Source: Hoplostethus atlanticus (taxonomy: Eukaryota > Chordata > Actinopteri > Trachichthyiformes > Trachichthyidae). From it: a DNA stretch of 64,000 nucleotides. The stretch lies in the NCBI GenBank assembly GCA_034670405.1, contig JAXDDX010000001.1:12509501-12573500 (forward strand). Reading direction: 5' to 3'. Shown here piece by piece: positions 12,736 to 30,251 of this stretch. Below the pieces are notes generated by a model. That model saw only the letters and a list, made by a program, of their open reading frames with translations, ran no database searches and was not told the DNA's origin. The translations under genes and the position numbers were made by a program. Each line of letters opens with the position of its first letter. The stretch's first letter is position 1.

Positions 12736-14886
12736 CTATTGTGGGGTGCAGAGGGAAATAGAGAGGAAAGAGGAAAAAATAGGGAGTCAGTTCATTAGGC
12801 TTGAGAAGACACTGTGCAAGTGGTTATTACAATGGAGGAAAATCTTGTTTATTTTGTGGAAACATTTGGCCATTGTTAGGTCAGTCAGATGGAAATCAAA
12901 TGTCATTCCAAAAACGCCAAAGGACACCGAGCGTCATAACAGACTCGGCTTGCCTCCAACTTGTCCTTGTTTTGATTTCCTTGACTGAAAGAAGTTGTCA
13001 ACAAGTGCTTCGTTCAGCCTCTTTAACATACTGTCAAAAGGAAGGGCGGTCACTCCCCTCATATACATATGAGCCACAAGTCATTGTTCGCCCAACGATC
13101 CATCAGCTGACTAACCCCCCACACGTATAAACGCGTTCTCATTGCAAAAAACCACGCTATTCTTACACAACAAACTCTTTCAAACAGCGGTAGGTGTTGC
13201 GCTGTTAGAGCACCAGGGAGTGAGAAAAAGTAAGTGGGAGTGGTGGCGGCTGAGCTAGAATTTATGCGTGAGTAGCCAGTGCTCCATCTGAATGGCTTGT
13301 TTTGGTCCTGCCACTTGAAGAGTGTTTATCCCCCTTCATTCACTCCAGGCCTGCTCAATAGCCTAGGAACAGCTGGCCCTTGGAGCAGGCTGTACCCATC
13401 AACTCTCCCTGCCCAGACGAACTGGAGACATGCCCCAACTAATTCCCAAGCAGACTCTTTTTCTTTTTTTTTCTGTGTATGAGAAAAAGATCCATTTCTT
13501 TGCTGCTGACATTTGCAATACTCTCTTTTTTTTGTTGTTGTTTAAATCACTAGAAATGCCATGCCACCGATATCCGTTATTCACTTAACATTCAGGTTAA
13601 CATCACAAACATCTTGAATGTGAGGGAAAGATAAAGGGATAACGGGGCAAGGATCTTTTTAAGAGGTTTGGAACACGGCCACGGCCGAGTCTTGTGAGTC
13701 CCATGAAAAGACTTTAAACTCTTTGACGATTTCCTGCATGTTTGTGACATATTTCAAAGCGGTGCTAATGGCCAGGTCAGACGTTTTTCAACCACTCAGC
13801 TCAAAACGCATGCCAGTTTCGGAGTGCTTAGTGTTCCGTGACTAATAATCACACACTCAGAACACACCGTTTTGTTATGGACCAGCAGTCCCCACATTCT
13901 CACAGACACACACACACACACAGACAAGTACACAACCTTATGCACATGTGCACATTCAAAGGCACACACACACACACAGGTCTGTGAGTGTGTCCCAGCC
14001 TCTGCTGTGACTGTCCTGATGTTTTCCACAATGCTCAGCACTTTGTATGGAAGGTAACTGCTTACCGCTGACCATTTAACAAGATAAACCTGTCCTTGCG
14101 TGGGTTTCAGTCTGCTCTCAACGACAGGGGCATAGGGGCGACGCACAGGGGTGAGTGGAGACATGGGAGATGGTAGGACAGATAGAGCTGATGACAGGCA
14201 TGGTTTCCCATACTGGTGTGTGTTGGTGTTGTCCAGACGTACCGGTTTTAGTGCGGGCATCACGGGTATGACCTGTAGAGAGGTGGCCGACACGTCCCTT
14301 TCGGACTTGGCGGGTTTGGCGCAGTACTGCTCCAGCAGGTTGAGGTCACAGCTACGGAAACAACACTCCTCCACGATCCCACGGTTCTGGGAGCGCCGAT
14401 TGTTAGCCCTGCTGGTTGGCCTACCTGGAGGGAGACACCGGGAGAGATGGAGAGAGGCCATGAGGAGAGGGCAAACAAGGCTTAGAGTATCTCTTTAACT
14501 GGCAAAGGCACACTAATACAGAGAACAGCCTGTACAACCCGACACTGGCAGCAACAACGAATCTATGTTGTTTTGCAGGATTACTCGGACAATGTTAGCA
14601 GTCCATTAAATAAAGAGGATAAAAGCAAATCTATGTCCAACTGCAACAAATCTTTTTGTTTGTAGAGGATAATCTGATTAGGGTTATCTAAGAGTCCTTT
14701 AATGAATGAATACACAAGTAAACACCTTTTCCTGTAGACAGAAAAAGAGATCGACAGACAGAGACAGCTAAGCTCTGAGACAGACACAGAGGTGAGGCAT
14801 TCACTCTTTGGGTGAGTAAATACATAAAATCGACACTCTTCTTTGACCTTGTCCTTTGCCAACTCAGCAGAGATAAAGAGGATGAG

Positions 14887-14929
<43 letters not shown>

Positions 14930-16038
14930 GAGGGGCAGAGATAATGAGGTAGAGAGTAAAAGAGAAGAACAAAAAAGGTCCAAGGAGAGAAAGGGTGTGT
15001 GAGGGTCAAAAAAAAAGAGGAAAAGAATGCAAAACAAAAAAGGAAGCGAGTGAGACGTGAGAGAAAGAGGTATAGGAGAATAAGGTGAGGGGGTGGAGGA
15101 TTAAGATGTTGCACAGGGGAACACTATCCACGATCAATAAAGGCCTTGTTTGAAGTCCTGCACCCCACACAATGTTAGAGAAATCTCATGAGAGGGTAGG
15201 CCAGATTTGATTGCAGGAAGAGGAACATGAGAGAGAAAGAGAGGGTGAACGGGGGGGAGGAGGAGGAGGAGGAGGGAGCACATCTATGTTGGCCCAAATT
15301 GGATAATGATCTTTCTGATTGGAGAGGCTTCCTTTGCGAGCAGCACACAAAGAAGCCGACTGTCTGTCAAAGGCAGTGGGAGAATATAGCTAATATTTAT
15401 AAAAAATTAAAAAAAAAAAGCTGTCTGTCTATGTTGCCAAGGGCAGGAATGGCCACTGAGGAAGGTTATGTGTAGTTTACCTCAGTCACAAGCACTGCAA
15501 AAAGGGCAAACACTGACTACTAAAGAGGATTGCATTCATGTAAGGATATTACATGCTTACAACTATTTCCATTATTGACACAATGGGGGGGGGGGGGGGG
15601 GGTGATCAACATTGCTGTTAATGATGTTGCCTCTGTCAAACGACTTAACCTAACATCAAAAACAACCCCCCGCCCCCTCTCTTCCAGATCACCAGTGTGG
15701 TCGCCTGGCCTGGGAACATTGGTGCTGAGGTGACTGGTATGCCTCTTGGGGTGCTATTACTTTTCCCCGCGGAATGCACTGGTAAACAAGCGGCCCATTG
15801 TGTCGCATTGAGTCGTGTGTGCCTTCACAGCTCGCCGCCCTTTCATATGCAATCAGAGGTAGTATGGGCCGTAGAGGCAGAATGCGCCCACTCAGCACAG
15901 CAGCCAGGACTGGGTCTTGAGACACACAGGCGCACAGCTGGCTATAATCTCTCTCCCTCTCTCCCTCTCTTTCTCTCTGTATGAGTGTGAGCGAGAGTGC
16001 GTGGAACAGAGAAAAATACCAAACACGCATACCACACA

Positions 16039-16091
<53 letters not shown>

Positions 16092-17333
16092 GCTCAGCTA
16101 TCCAAACAGACGTGTGCGCATGAGAGACAGAGAGGACTCGACGGTTTGACAATGACACACAAATCAATATTTTTTGCAAATATATTTTAAGAAGTTCTTA
16201 GTTGTAACCTACTGAAATAGAAGCCTCTATCTTCACAGACAAATTGCAGCGCATCCACCAGCTCTCCCCCACAGAGCGTCTCTGCCGAGGCCATTTCAAC
16301 AACGTAGAGCGTCAGGGCCAGTGCAAACACCAGCGCACGACTGGAGGAAGACATCTTCTTGACCTGCAGGGAAAACAGCAACTTTATAGACATCGTGGAA
16401 TAATGCATCGGTTCAAACAAAAGGAACCACACATGGGACGAAGAAATAATCGATTCAAATATATATATATATTTTCCAATTGTCAAATCACAGCTCTAAA
16501 GTCAGATGTAGTTTGCCTGTCAGTGTGCTATGTGAGGAGCCATTCGGTGTGCATGCTTAAAAGCCAGTACAAGATGCCCAATGCCGAATGAAATGTCATT
16601 CTCTAATATATTGACCTGCTAACTCCGAAAGAGACTCTATTGCGTGAGGCTTGTGAAGCCAAATTAGCAGTTTTTCTCCAAAGGTTACTATCAGCCGCTG
16701 TCATTGCATTGCACCTGGAGGAATTGCTTATTCTGGGGAAAAAAGAGACAGTATCTCTGGCTGTCACGCTCTTACACAACTCTCAACAAGTTACAAGACC
16801 GGCTGCTCAATAGTCAACTATCTCAAAAGCCACACTCAGCATATATTTTCCCCTTGCTCTGACCCGCAGACCTACCGCCCCCTATCTGCCGGCTACAGAC
16901 CAGCTGTTTGCTCCGAGTCCAGCGAAGGGCGCACAATTAAGACTGGAGAAGAATAAAAATGTCTCTGAAGTCTATTTTCTCTCTCCCGACAAGTGACCTG
17001 TTGCACATACGGCGCAAAGCTTTAGGCGCACTCCACGTTTTCAATGCATCAAGTGAATTATTCTGTTGCATGCAAATAAAAGATGTCCAGTAGCTCAGAT
17101 TGCACCAAAAAAAAGGATGAAAACAACACATCTGCTTATCCCTAAGCGGCTCTCTCACTCACAGAGCCAGGGAAAGACCGTTTTTAGCCTGCCGTCTGTC
17201 TTTTAATGCCCGCCCCGCACAACCGGAGAGTATAAAACTATTTGTCCCCGTTGGTTACCTTCATTCTGCTGCTTTCCGTTCTTCGGCAGGTGTGGCAAAG
17301 TGAGTGGTGTCCGTGTCTTTGCTGGGTCTCCAT
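12496..17333 (-). CDS. igf2: Insulin-like growth factor 2 precursor (igf2, teleost igf2b type), 4 coding exons
   Basis: Secreted insulin-family growth hormone that signals through the IGF1 receptor. Coding exons, in transcript order: 17333-17259, 16363-16209, 14420-14243, 12735-12496; all junctions are GT/AG and in frame, giving 215 residues, the usual teleost length. The N-terminus starts [10 protein letters not shown] and, with the hydrophobic run ALALTLYVV, forms an unusually long signal peptide (about 52 residues), as is normal for fish igf2. Mature domains follow in order: B ([16 protein letters not shown]), C ([11 protein letters not shown]), A ([11 protein letters not shown]), D (AKPAKSE), then a long E peptide from RDVSATS to VNHK. 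All six insulin-fold cysteines are present. A TATA-like element lies about 150 bases upstream. The gene is directly downstream of th on the same strand. Odd points: P instead of the Q I would expect after PALK, and a divergent E-peptide middle. Identity is recognised from family knowledge and is very secure. Confidence 0.97.
14243..14420 (-). CDS. igf2: igf2 coding exon 3 (C, A, D domains and start of E)
   Basis: Encodes [10 protein letters not shown] through MPALKP: the C domain, the complete A domain with CC, C and C, the D domain and the first part of the E peptide. It is 178 nt, phase 2 in and phase 0 out, and the donor is GTACGT. Confidence 0.95.
14896..14926. repeat. (GA)n microsatellite, igf2 intron 2
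   Basis: A pure GA run inside igf2 intron 2. Confidence 0.9.
15585..15602. repeat. Homopolymer run of 18 G, igf2 intron 2
   Basis: An uninterrupted run of 18 G residues on the plus strand (C on the igf2 sense strand). Confidence 0.9.
16045..16089. repeat. (GA)n microsatellite, igf2 intron 2
   Basis: About 22 GA units. Confidence 0.95.
16209..16363 (-). CDS. igf2: igf2 coding exon 2 (signal peptide core and B domain)
   Basis: Acceptor is a pyrimidine run ending CCCTGCAG. It encodes VKKMSSSS, the hydrophobic signal core, the cleavage region MASA and the B domain through FYFS, with a split Arg codon. The exact donor is ambiguous because GTAG occurs at both the donor and the next acceptor; either choice gives the same mRNA. 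Confidence 0.95.
17259..17333 (-). CDS. igf2: igf2 coding exon 1
   Basis: Encodes residues 1-25, from [10 protein letters not shown] to SSRMK, the extended pre-signal region peculiar to fish igf2. The exon ends after AAG with donor GTAACC, phase 0. An internal in-frame Met (RMK) and the later MSSSS Met could also serve as starts; the upstream ATG is chosen because this N-terminus is conserved in teleost igf2. Confidence 0.93.
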
Positions 17334-17480
17334 GTCAGATGGCAGTAGTCAAAACGTTGGGGGTTATTTGGTTGGAGGGGATTGCAGGTGAGTTAGTGTC
17401 CCAGTTGGTGAGGCTATAGAGATGATGTGTGAGAAGCTGTCCCTTAGACCAGGCGACAGGCAAAAGTTCTCAGGGAGAAG

Positions 17481-17489
17481 TATTATATA
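17481..17489 (-). promoter_or_regulatory. Candidate igf2 TATA element
   Basis: Read on the minus strand this is TATATAATA, preceded by a G-rich block at about 17498-17522 (GGGGTGGGG-type runs and GGGGCGTG). It predicts a start site near 17455 and a 5'UTR of about 120 bases before the ATG at 17333. Position and G-rich context support it; no transcript evidence is available. Confidence 0.5.
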
Positions 17490-18183
17490 CCGAAACACGC
17501 CCCTTGCCCCCCCACCCCACCCCCTTGCTCCTCCTCTTCACGGATGGTAAAAAATAAAAACATGGTCCAGCGACGTTTTATGGAAAAGTGCGTAAAGGGA
17601 GAAAAAGTGAAGAGAGTGTGTGTGAGAGAGAGAGTCCCAAAATATGGAACAATTCCGTGGGCATTTTCCACGTTTACGCACTGTAACCTACAATCACAAA
17701 TGTTTACACACGGGACACAGACCGAACAGGGATGGAAGTAATTCCTCAGACCCCAAGACAAAATGTCAACGTCTCCGCCCTCCTGTAATTAAGATTAACA
17801 TTTGGTGTGGAACGAGTCTGGCCAAGGTCTCCGATTGCTCTTTCTGACTCAGGTTTGGCATTTGGCAAAGCAGACTTGGACTGCTGACTTGGAAGCTGTT
17901 AACTGCGTGACACTGAAGTGAAGCATAAAGATGTTGGTTTCATCCCTATCACTTATGATGGACCAGCTAGGGTTATGACTGATGGGAGCACGAGCCTGGA
18001 GGTGCAAACTCATTTCCTTTGGGCTGAAACAGAGGGGGAGATGGACTGTCTGACTGACCAGCAGGCTGATGGAGCAGTGATACTCACCAAGGTACAGACA
18101 TTAGTCTCAAAAGGTCACCATAAAAGCAACTTCATATGATGGGAGACAGGGAAAGAGGAGGGAGGGAGGACATTTGGATGGGC

Positions 18184-18208
18184 GGATGGATGGATGGATG
18201 GATGGATG
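18184..18208. repeat. (GGAT)n microsatellite
   Basis: About six GGAT units between igf2 and th. Confidence 0.9.
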
Positions 18209-19130
18209 AGGAACAGACGTGCATGTGATGAGAGCAAGAGCATACACACTGACAGATATCAGTTGGTTGTTCACACTTGATTAACTAATACATCATCCAT
18301 GTACTGTGGCTCATACATGCAGATGTAGGCTGAACATCAATTTCACAATACACTGCAGGGTTGCAGAAAGCGAGTTGGAAAATGTGATTTTACATATAGA
18401 CAAGCACTTGTGTGTTGTAACCTTGTATGAGGGTTTCCCCACGAGCACGGCTTCTGCAGAAGCTCTCGACCTGGACGTGTCTTCAGGCTGACACCTAGTG
18501 GCCTTGTGAAGAACCTCCGTTTGTTTGTCTCAGTGCCTTTAGGAGGTTTGAGAACAATGCACAGGACTATTGGTGATAACCTATGCTTTGCCCGAGGGAT
18601 GCCCACACACGCACACACACACACACACACTTGTTTCTCAATTTAGACCAACAAACCTCTCACCAGTGGGAGGACAACAGGAGTGCTGTCTGGACTTGCA
18701 CTTCAAATCCAACCACCTCTCTAAGGACAACCCTGTGATTTAACATCACTGCTAAGGACACATTACACACAAGAGACACTCTTTCTAATTGGCCAAGAAC
18801 TATAGATCCACCTGACAAATGAGAAGTTAAAAAAAGAGTTTATCCTTCCTTTGGTTGGTTGTCATGTAGCACTGTCTTTGATGCAGACAAATATACCTGT
18901 TTTTCATGTATCCATTTCTTAACCTTTCCTCCATCCCACGTGTCCAGAAGTTTATTTTGTCATCCAAATTTTTATTAGCTTGTTTTGCTTTAAAAACATC
19001 TCATAATGTTGCAAAACAGCCCATTGTGATTGGAGGCAGGAGGAGAGCATTAAGGAGATTTTCTCTTTTAATAGGCTCAGTAAGAATTTGCTTTGATTTC
19101 AAAATCAGAAATGACACTCCTTACTGGACT

Positions 19131-19146
19131 GCCCCCTCTTGTGGCA
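19131..19146 (+). promoter_or_regulatory. CTCF-like motif between th and igf2
   Basis: GCCCCCTCTTGTGGCA agrees with the CTCF core (GCGCCCCCTGGTGGC) at 12 of 15 positions by eye. It lies about 0.9 kb downstream of the th stop. Not scored by a matrix. Confidence 0.3.
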
Positions 19147-20016
19147 GACAAATGTACAATTATTTTTATTTATTATTGTCAGAATTATTCTAATAATCAT
19201 CCTGTAGAAATATATCTTGTGGTAAATTAGGATTTAGTGATTTGTGTTAACATGTTTTAGCTGATCAGACATGAGCTGAATAGACAATGATCATTTCTGA
19301 TTATTTTTTATTTGGTAGATTATTTTTAGTAAGTAATGCAATTGACAGTTCAGTACATGGAAATAATGCTTTTTTTAATTCTTTTTATTATGCATTTACA
19401 TTGCAAGACAAAAATTGCATAAAACCTGAACCGCAAATCAGAGGTAATACCCAAATACCAAACTCACATATTTGGAAAATAAACTCTTTTACACACCAGG
19501 GAGAGATTTCTTTTTTGGATAATATATTTTGTATTATATGACTAAAATATATAGTTTATTCTCCATTGTAACATGTTTTTTTTAATTTTAAAATCATGTT
19601 ACCAAATCCATTTAGTCTTCTTTTAATACATTCATTATCATAATTCCCTTTCATTTGGCTCATATTTTGACAGATTTCTCAAGCAACAAAGTTTGGCTTT
19701 AGAAGCATGACTGGCCAAATGAGTACAACCCCATCATTTCTTCACATTACTAAACTGACATCACCGGTTCAAACAAATCCACACTCAGTGAGGCATCTAA
19801 TATCTTTGGAAACGTTGCCTGCACTGTGGATTGAGATTTAAATGGTTGCGACCGTGTTGGTCAAACAGCCAGCCATTTCAAGTAACAACTCATAACAGAC
19901 AGTAGCATACTGGAGGTACAGCACAGAAACGTGAACACATGGTCTTGTCACATGTCGGATGTCACAGAGCGGAGCGGCAGCACAGAGTAGCAGGATGGTC
20001 GCAGACTGGGGCGTCA

Positions 20017-25374
<5,358 letters not shown>

Positions 25375-25510
25375 GTTTAGGTTACTGGTAGTCTGTATTG
25401 TCTTAGTGTCAAAGTGTGAATGCCTCTTTAATTTCGCCGCTCCCTGGATCTCTCAGGCTGTGCTGTGCGCGCAGAGGTTTTTCAGGTTTCCTCTCTCATT
25501 TATGGGAGTC

Positions 25511-25534
25511 GTTTATTTGTAAGTCCTGACGTCA
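25511..25534 (-). promoter_or_regulatory. th core promoter: CRE plus TATA-like box
   Basis: A perfect palindromic cAMP-response element TGACGTCA sits at 25527-25534. About 10 bases closer to the gene is an AT element (ACAAATAAAC, 25520-25511, minus strand). The predicted start is near 25485, about 110 bases before the ATG. Mammalian TH promoters have the same CRE just upstream of TATA, so the arrangement appears conserved. CREB binding is inferred. Confidence 0.65.
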
Positions 25535-26529
25535 AGCCGTCGCATCCCGCTTATCAGCCAACGCACAGCATCCAGCACACACACTCCCATTTGACTTAAT
25601 TGTTATTTAAGGAAGCGACTGGCATTATAAAAAGCTCTTTTTCTATGATTTCGTGTTGTTGCCTAATGTGCCAAATTATCAGGGGGACTTATTGATTTCC
25701 AATATTTACAATGTCCAATATGTGAAAGTGTGTGTAAAGCAAGCAGTGACAGACAATATGGGAACTGGAGCTGGTTTCTGCTCAATTTACACATTAATCC
25801 ACCAATTTCTAATCATTTTACCCTCTAATATTCATTTTTTTCATATATCACAAGAATGTTTTCAGCCTATGTAAACAATAAACCTAAGTGTTTGCAACAG
25901 TGCAACAGTGCTCCTATTTCCTATAGTTATTTAATCTAAAAACAGAAGCATAAAACAATATTTAAATGGCTGCACCAATTCTTGATACCACTTTATATCT
26001 GTTGAATACAAGTTTTATTAATATTTTTTATTTGATTAACATTTAACTTTTTTCATTTAACTGGCTTTTTTCCTGTTCCATAACTTAGTAGGAGCTGTTT
26101 GGTTATCTGATGTGCACCAGTCAGATGCAATTACAGGAAACACATTATACTTTGCAGCGTTCGGTATGCAAGGATGCTCCAGTGAAAACACAAGGCTTCT
26201 CTCTTTCTTGTACTTTACTGAAGTTTCCTGATTGTTTGTAAAACTGAAACAGTACATAAATGGGAGCATACATAAGTACACAAGCACTCAACATAAAAGT
26301 ATAGTATTAAATATTAACACTACATGAAAACACAACCTTCTGTAAGTATACATTTACCAAACTCAAACAGCTACAAGCTACACAGCTAGGAAGTTAGTAA
26401 CACAGCTACAAGGTAAATTGAATACAGAGTGCTAGCTTATTATTAGCTTACTAATAAATACGGTTGTTACACTAACTAGAAAAGGTTACATTTTCTGAAG
26501 AAAATTTGTGTGCTTGCTTCAGCTTAAAA

Positions 26530-26930
26530 ATGTTTTTGAGTAATAGCAGCAGTACAAGTAGCAGTAGAAGCAGTAGTAGTAGTAGTAGTTGCAGTATTAG
26601 CAGCATTAGTAGTAGGCTACTAGTTGAAGTATTAGCATAAGTAGTAGTGGTAGAAGTCATAGTTGTAGTAGATATAGTAGCAGGAGTAGTAACAGCAGTA
26701 GTACTAGTAGTAGTTGCAGTATTAGCAGCATTAGTAGTAGGCTACTAGTTGAAGTATTAGCATAAGTAGTAGTGGTAGAAGTCATAGTTGTAGTAGATAT
26801 AGTAGCAGGAGTAGTAACAGCAGTAGTACTAGTAGCAGAAGTATTAGCAGAAGTAGCAGTAGTAGTAGTTGAAGTACTAGCAGAAGTAGTAGTAGCATTT
26901 ACAGCTGTAGTAGTAGTAATAGTATTGAAA
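26530..26930. repeat. TAG/GTA trinucleotide satellite with a 125-bp tandem duplication
   Basis: Imperfect AGTAGTAGC-type trinucleotide sequence. A block starting TTGCAGTATTAGCAGC at 26589 recurs almost exactly at 26714, a direct duplication with a 125-bp period. Confidence 0.9.
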
Positions 26931-27199
26931 GATGTAATAATTATTCCATCTTGTACAGTTGTAATAATTATTATTTGTATGGAAACTTTCTCCATCAAAT
27001 CAAAATGTAGACATATTTCATGTCCAGCTTTGTGTTTTCTATTCATTCACCAGTAAACCACAAACTGAGTCTCTGGTCTCTGGACATTATGAAAGACAGC
27101 CAGGGTCACATTTGGTCTCTGTCTCCCTCTAGTGGCTTGTACAGAGAAAGCCTCCCGTTTGAAAACAAAAGTGAAACTTAACTTTTCATAATGCATTCC

Positions 27200-27700
27200 T
27201 ATAGGGCCAAAAAATTGCAAATAAAATAAAATTGTAAAAAAAGTGAAAGTTTAATAAAAAATTTGAATGGATCCGCACGATTCCCGACCATGCTGAATTT
27301 TTCAAAGTTTGAATGGCGTTGATAGCTTAAATGGTGTGAATGTAGTTGAAGTCTAACATTTTTGGCGGAAGAAGAAGAAGAAGTAAGAGAATAGAAGTGT
27401 GCTTTGCTGAAGCAAGCACACTCATTATCTGTACATATTGAGTATTTACAGACAAATGGTCTCCAAGGCAGAAGCATAATAAAGGCCCAGACACACCAAG
27501 TCGAGTCAAAGAACTAGCGGTGATCAAGGCCGACTGTCAGATTGCTTTGCGTTAAACACACAGCAAAGAGTACAGCCGATGGCCAGCTGACGGTAGACAT
27601 GCATGTACGTTCTGCGCCTGCATGAGAGAAAATAACGGTCCATACCAGGAGGCGGTGGTAGTCTGTATTCGTAATTTAAAAACAAAAAGTAGCGTTCACT
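27200..27700. repeat. Degenerate dispersed repeats (AT-rich block and GGCCCAGACACACCAA end)
   Basis: 27200-27385 (GTTTGAATGGCGTTGATAGC, then GAAGAAGAAG) and 27482-27560 (starting AAAGGCCCAGACACACCAAG) resemble two common fish interspersed repeats. Assigned by resemblance only. Confidence 0.4.
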
Positions 27701-30150
27701 CGACACTTAAATGGTTTCATTATACTGACTTCGCCGCACCGAGTGTCTAACTGTCATCAATGATGATGTCAAGATGTAGGAGCTCTGCTTGACTGCAGTT
27801 TTTACCTTTCACTTTCACTTTCCCGGTAATGACCAAATGAACCACTAGTTGGCAGCACACACAATGGGACTCAATGCAAATGAATTAACTGCATTGCTTT
27901 TAACCTTTTAACCATTGACTTTTTAAACTACTTTTTAAACTATTAATTCATTAACTATTAAATCTTAAACACTGTAGTCATGCTCAGACAGTAGTACACG
28001 AAAACCTCCACCTCAGGGCATCACATAAGGATTAAACTAGAGAAAAGTCAACTGTGGAAAATTAAGTCACTTTATCAGCTCAATCCAATCTCCACAGCTC
28101 CTCGCAAATTAGATTCAGAGTGTAGAAAAAAACAACAACGGGAAAGAGAGAACTACAGGTTGTTTTCCTGCTTAGGACCGTCTGTTTCTTACCACAGCAA
28201 CAACAGCATCAAGTGAATTTGAACCCCTTATGGCTCTGGGGTTTGATGGCTAACATGATTGTGAAGTGATGTAGAGCTCCCGGAGGCGAGGGGAGGTAAA
28301 GGGATTATCCGTAGACCCTAGGCCACATGCTGCCACAGCAAAGCAGCCTTGCAATGGTGCAGAGGGAGGCAAAGGGTCCCCAGTGTGACTCTTCCCCCAA
28401 CCTGAACACACAGACTGAAAATGCTAAAGAGCACTGTTGTGGCCCGGGGCACAGACAATGGCAGGCCCTTCCTTTATTGGGGGAGGACAGACAGAGTAGG
28501 AAGGAAGGAAGATAAAGCGATCTGACATTAAGACATAAACCACAGATTTTCCACCTTCTTTAAGCCTATTTTCTGCATGGACACAGCTTCAATTGGTATG
28601 CCTTTTTTTGAAAGTAGTGTGACATAAAAGGATAAACTATAGGCCAGATCTTGACATTTATTCAGCGATACATAATAGATTAGCTGCCTTGTGATTTGCG
28701 ACGTCAGTGTCACAAAGTAGGTTTTTCGATATTTAGAAGTTAACTGCCTGATAGCGTGTTAAAAACAATGTCAGAGATGATGTGCAGCTGAGTTAGAGAA
28801 TTCAAGAATTACTTATTTTGGTAATTATTTACCAGTAGCGTTAACCTAACCTCATAGAAAAGTAAAATGGTCAGAAAACATTACCATCCAAAAACACATC
28901 CTCGACAAACAATAACCACATTCGTTTAAAAAAAAAAAAATAAAGGAATATCTTTTTAAGTGAGTCCCTGAAAAACAACAACTAATTGTGTTCTAAAGCC
29001 ACAAGAGACTTAATGAAAATACAGCAGCCCAGGTTCATCCAAGTTCAACCAAATTTTGTCTGTCTGAGGAGGGGCAGTGGAGCTACAGGCCGAATGAGGA
29101 TCAAGATAAACTGATATCCCTCCTCCTCGTCCCTCCAAATGTCTGCTTCCCTGTGTCAGTCCCAGTTTATCAAGACCAGCTTATTACTGGGCCATTTGAA
29201 ATCGCCCAGACAGAAAGGTTTCTCGATCTTCCCTGCATTTCACTGTTCTCGAAATCTACCCCCTAAGAAATCCAGTTGGCTCAGCCATATCAATTTCCCA
29301 TCCTTAATACGTTAAAATGACATGTCAGTAAAATTTGAAGCTGTGCTCATATGGACTTCAGAGAGGTCTATGGATTGTGGAAGTGGATTACCATTCAAGT
29401 GAACTGGTTGTTGTTTTTGAAGCTTATAACAGAGAATGCTTCTGCTACCAGACTCTTGATGTGGCGTAGGTTGGCTAGGGGAGATGCCAGGTCCTTTCTG
29501 GCACCCTGTGGTTAGACTGACTCATCTCACCACTGAGTCGACCCCATCATTGCTCATGCCAGGTATTGAGGCCACCTTTTGTTACAAATGTTGCGCTTGA
29601 AGGGGCGATATCGTTTTGCCATTCATCCCTCTGTGTTTATTCAATTCCATCTTCTTTTCTGGAAGTGTTGGAGAGGTCCATAAATGACACCCGGATGATA
29701 ATTATTACAATTACGTATTGATTCAGCAGCAGCGTTGTGCATTGTGAGCGTCAGCTTTTCCCTGCATAATTGTGGGACTTCAGACGGGCTAATTGCAGCT
29801 AACGCACCCAGCTGGCCGATTATTCGCCATCCTCCACACTTCTTTTCTCCCTCTCTATTGGAACAATGCTAGTCATCTTTGTGGGGGTCATTAGACTCAT
29901 CCAGTTGATGAAGAGAGAAGGAAATACAAATAAATGTTCTATTAATCACAATAATGTTGGGTAAACAGCATCATAATAAGTATATCAGCTTGTACTGCAG
30001 TGCATAGTAGCCAACTAGCCTCAGCATCATAAGTTGGATGGAGCTGAAGTGTGGATGATGTGTCGTTATCGTGTGCATGTCTGCATGTATGCATATGGCA
30101 GCTCCTCTATGTGTATTTGTATAAGGGGAAAATAAATCATTAGTATGCAC

Positions 30151-30251
30151 GGATGATGATGATGATGAGGATGAGGATGAGGATGAGGATGAGGATGAGG
30201 ATGAGGATGAGGATGACTTATGATGATGATGATGAGGATGAGGATGATGAT
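30151..30251. repeat. (GATGAG)n / (GAT)n repeat
   Basis: GATGAT units, then about ten GATGAG units, interrupted once by CTTAT. It creates spurious Asp/Glu- and Ser-rich ORFs. Confidence 0.95.

Larger units (their letters stand above)
17490..19380. other. igf2-th spacer; no insulin gene seen
   Basis: About 1.9 kb that in tetrapods would hold INS. I found no CGSHLVEAL-like B chain or GIVEQCC-like A chain on either strand. It contains a GGAT tetranucleotide run (18184-18208), a CA run (18609-18630) and a CTCF-like motif (19131-19146). Confidence 0.6.

Noticed and set aside
12431..12988. Several ORFs overlapping igf2 exon 4 in other frames and strands
   Set aside because: They are frame shadows of the real E-peptide exon; Pro/Gly/Arg-rich composition reflects base bias.
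17334..20016. Insulin gene expected between igf2 and th
   Set aside because: No B- or A-chain motif on either strand.
26472..27056. Ser/Thr-, Leu- and Val-rich ORFs up to 129 codons
   Set aside because: Translations of the TAG-type satellite in different frames.
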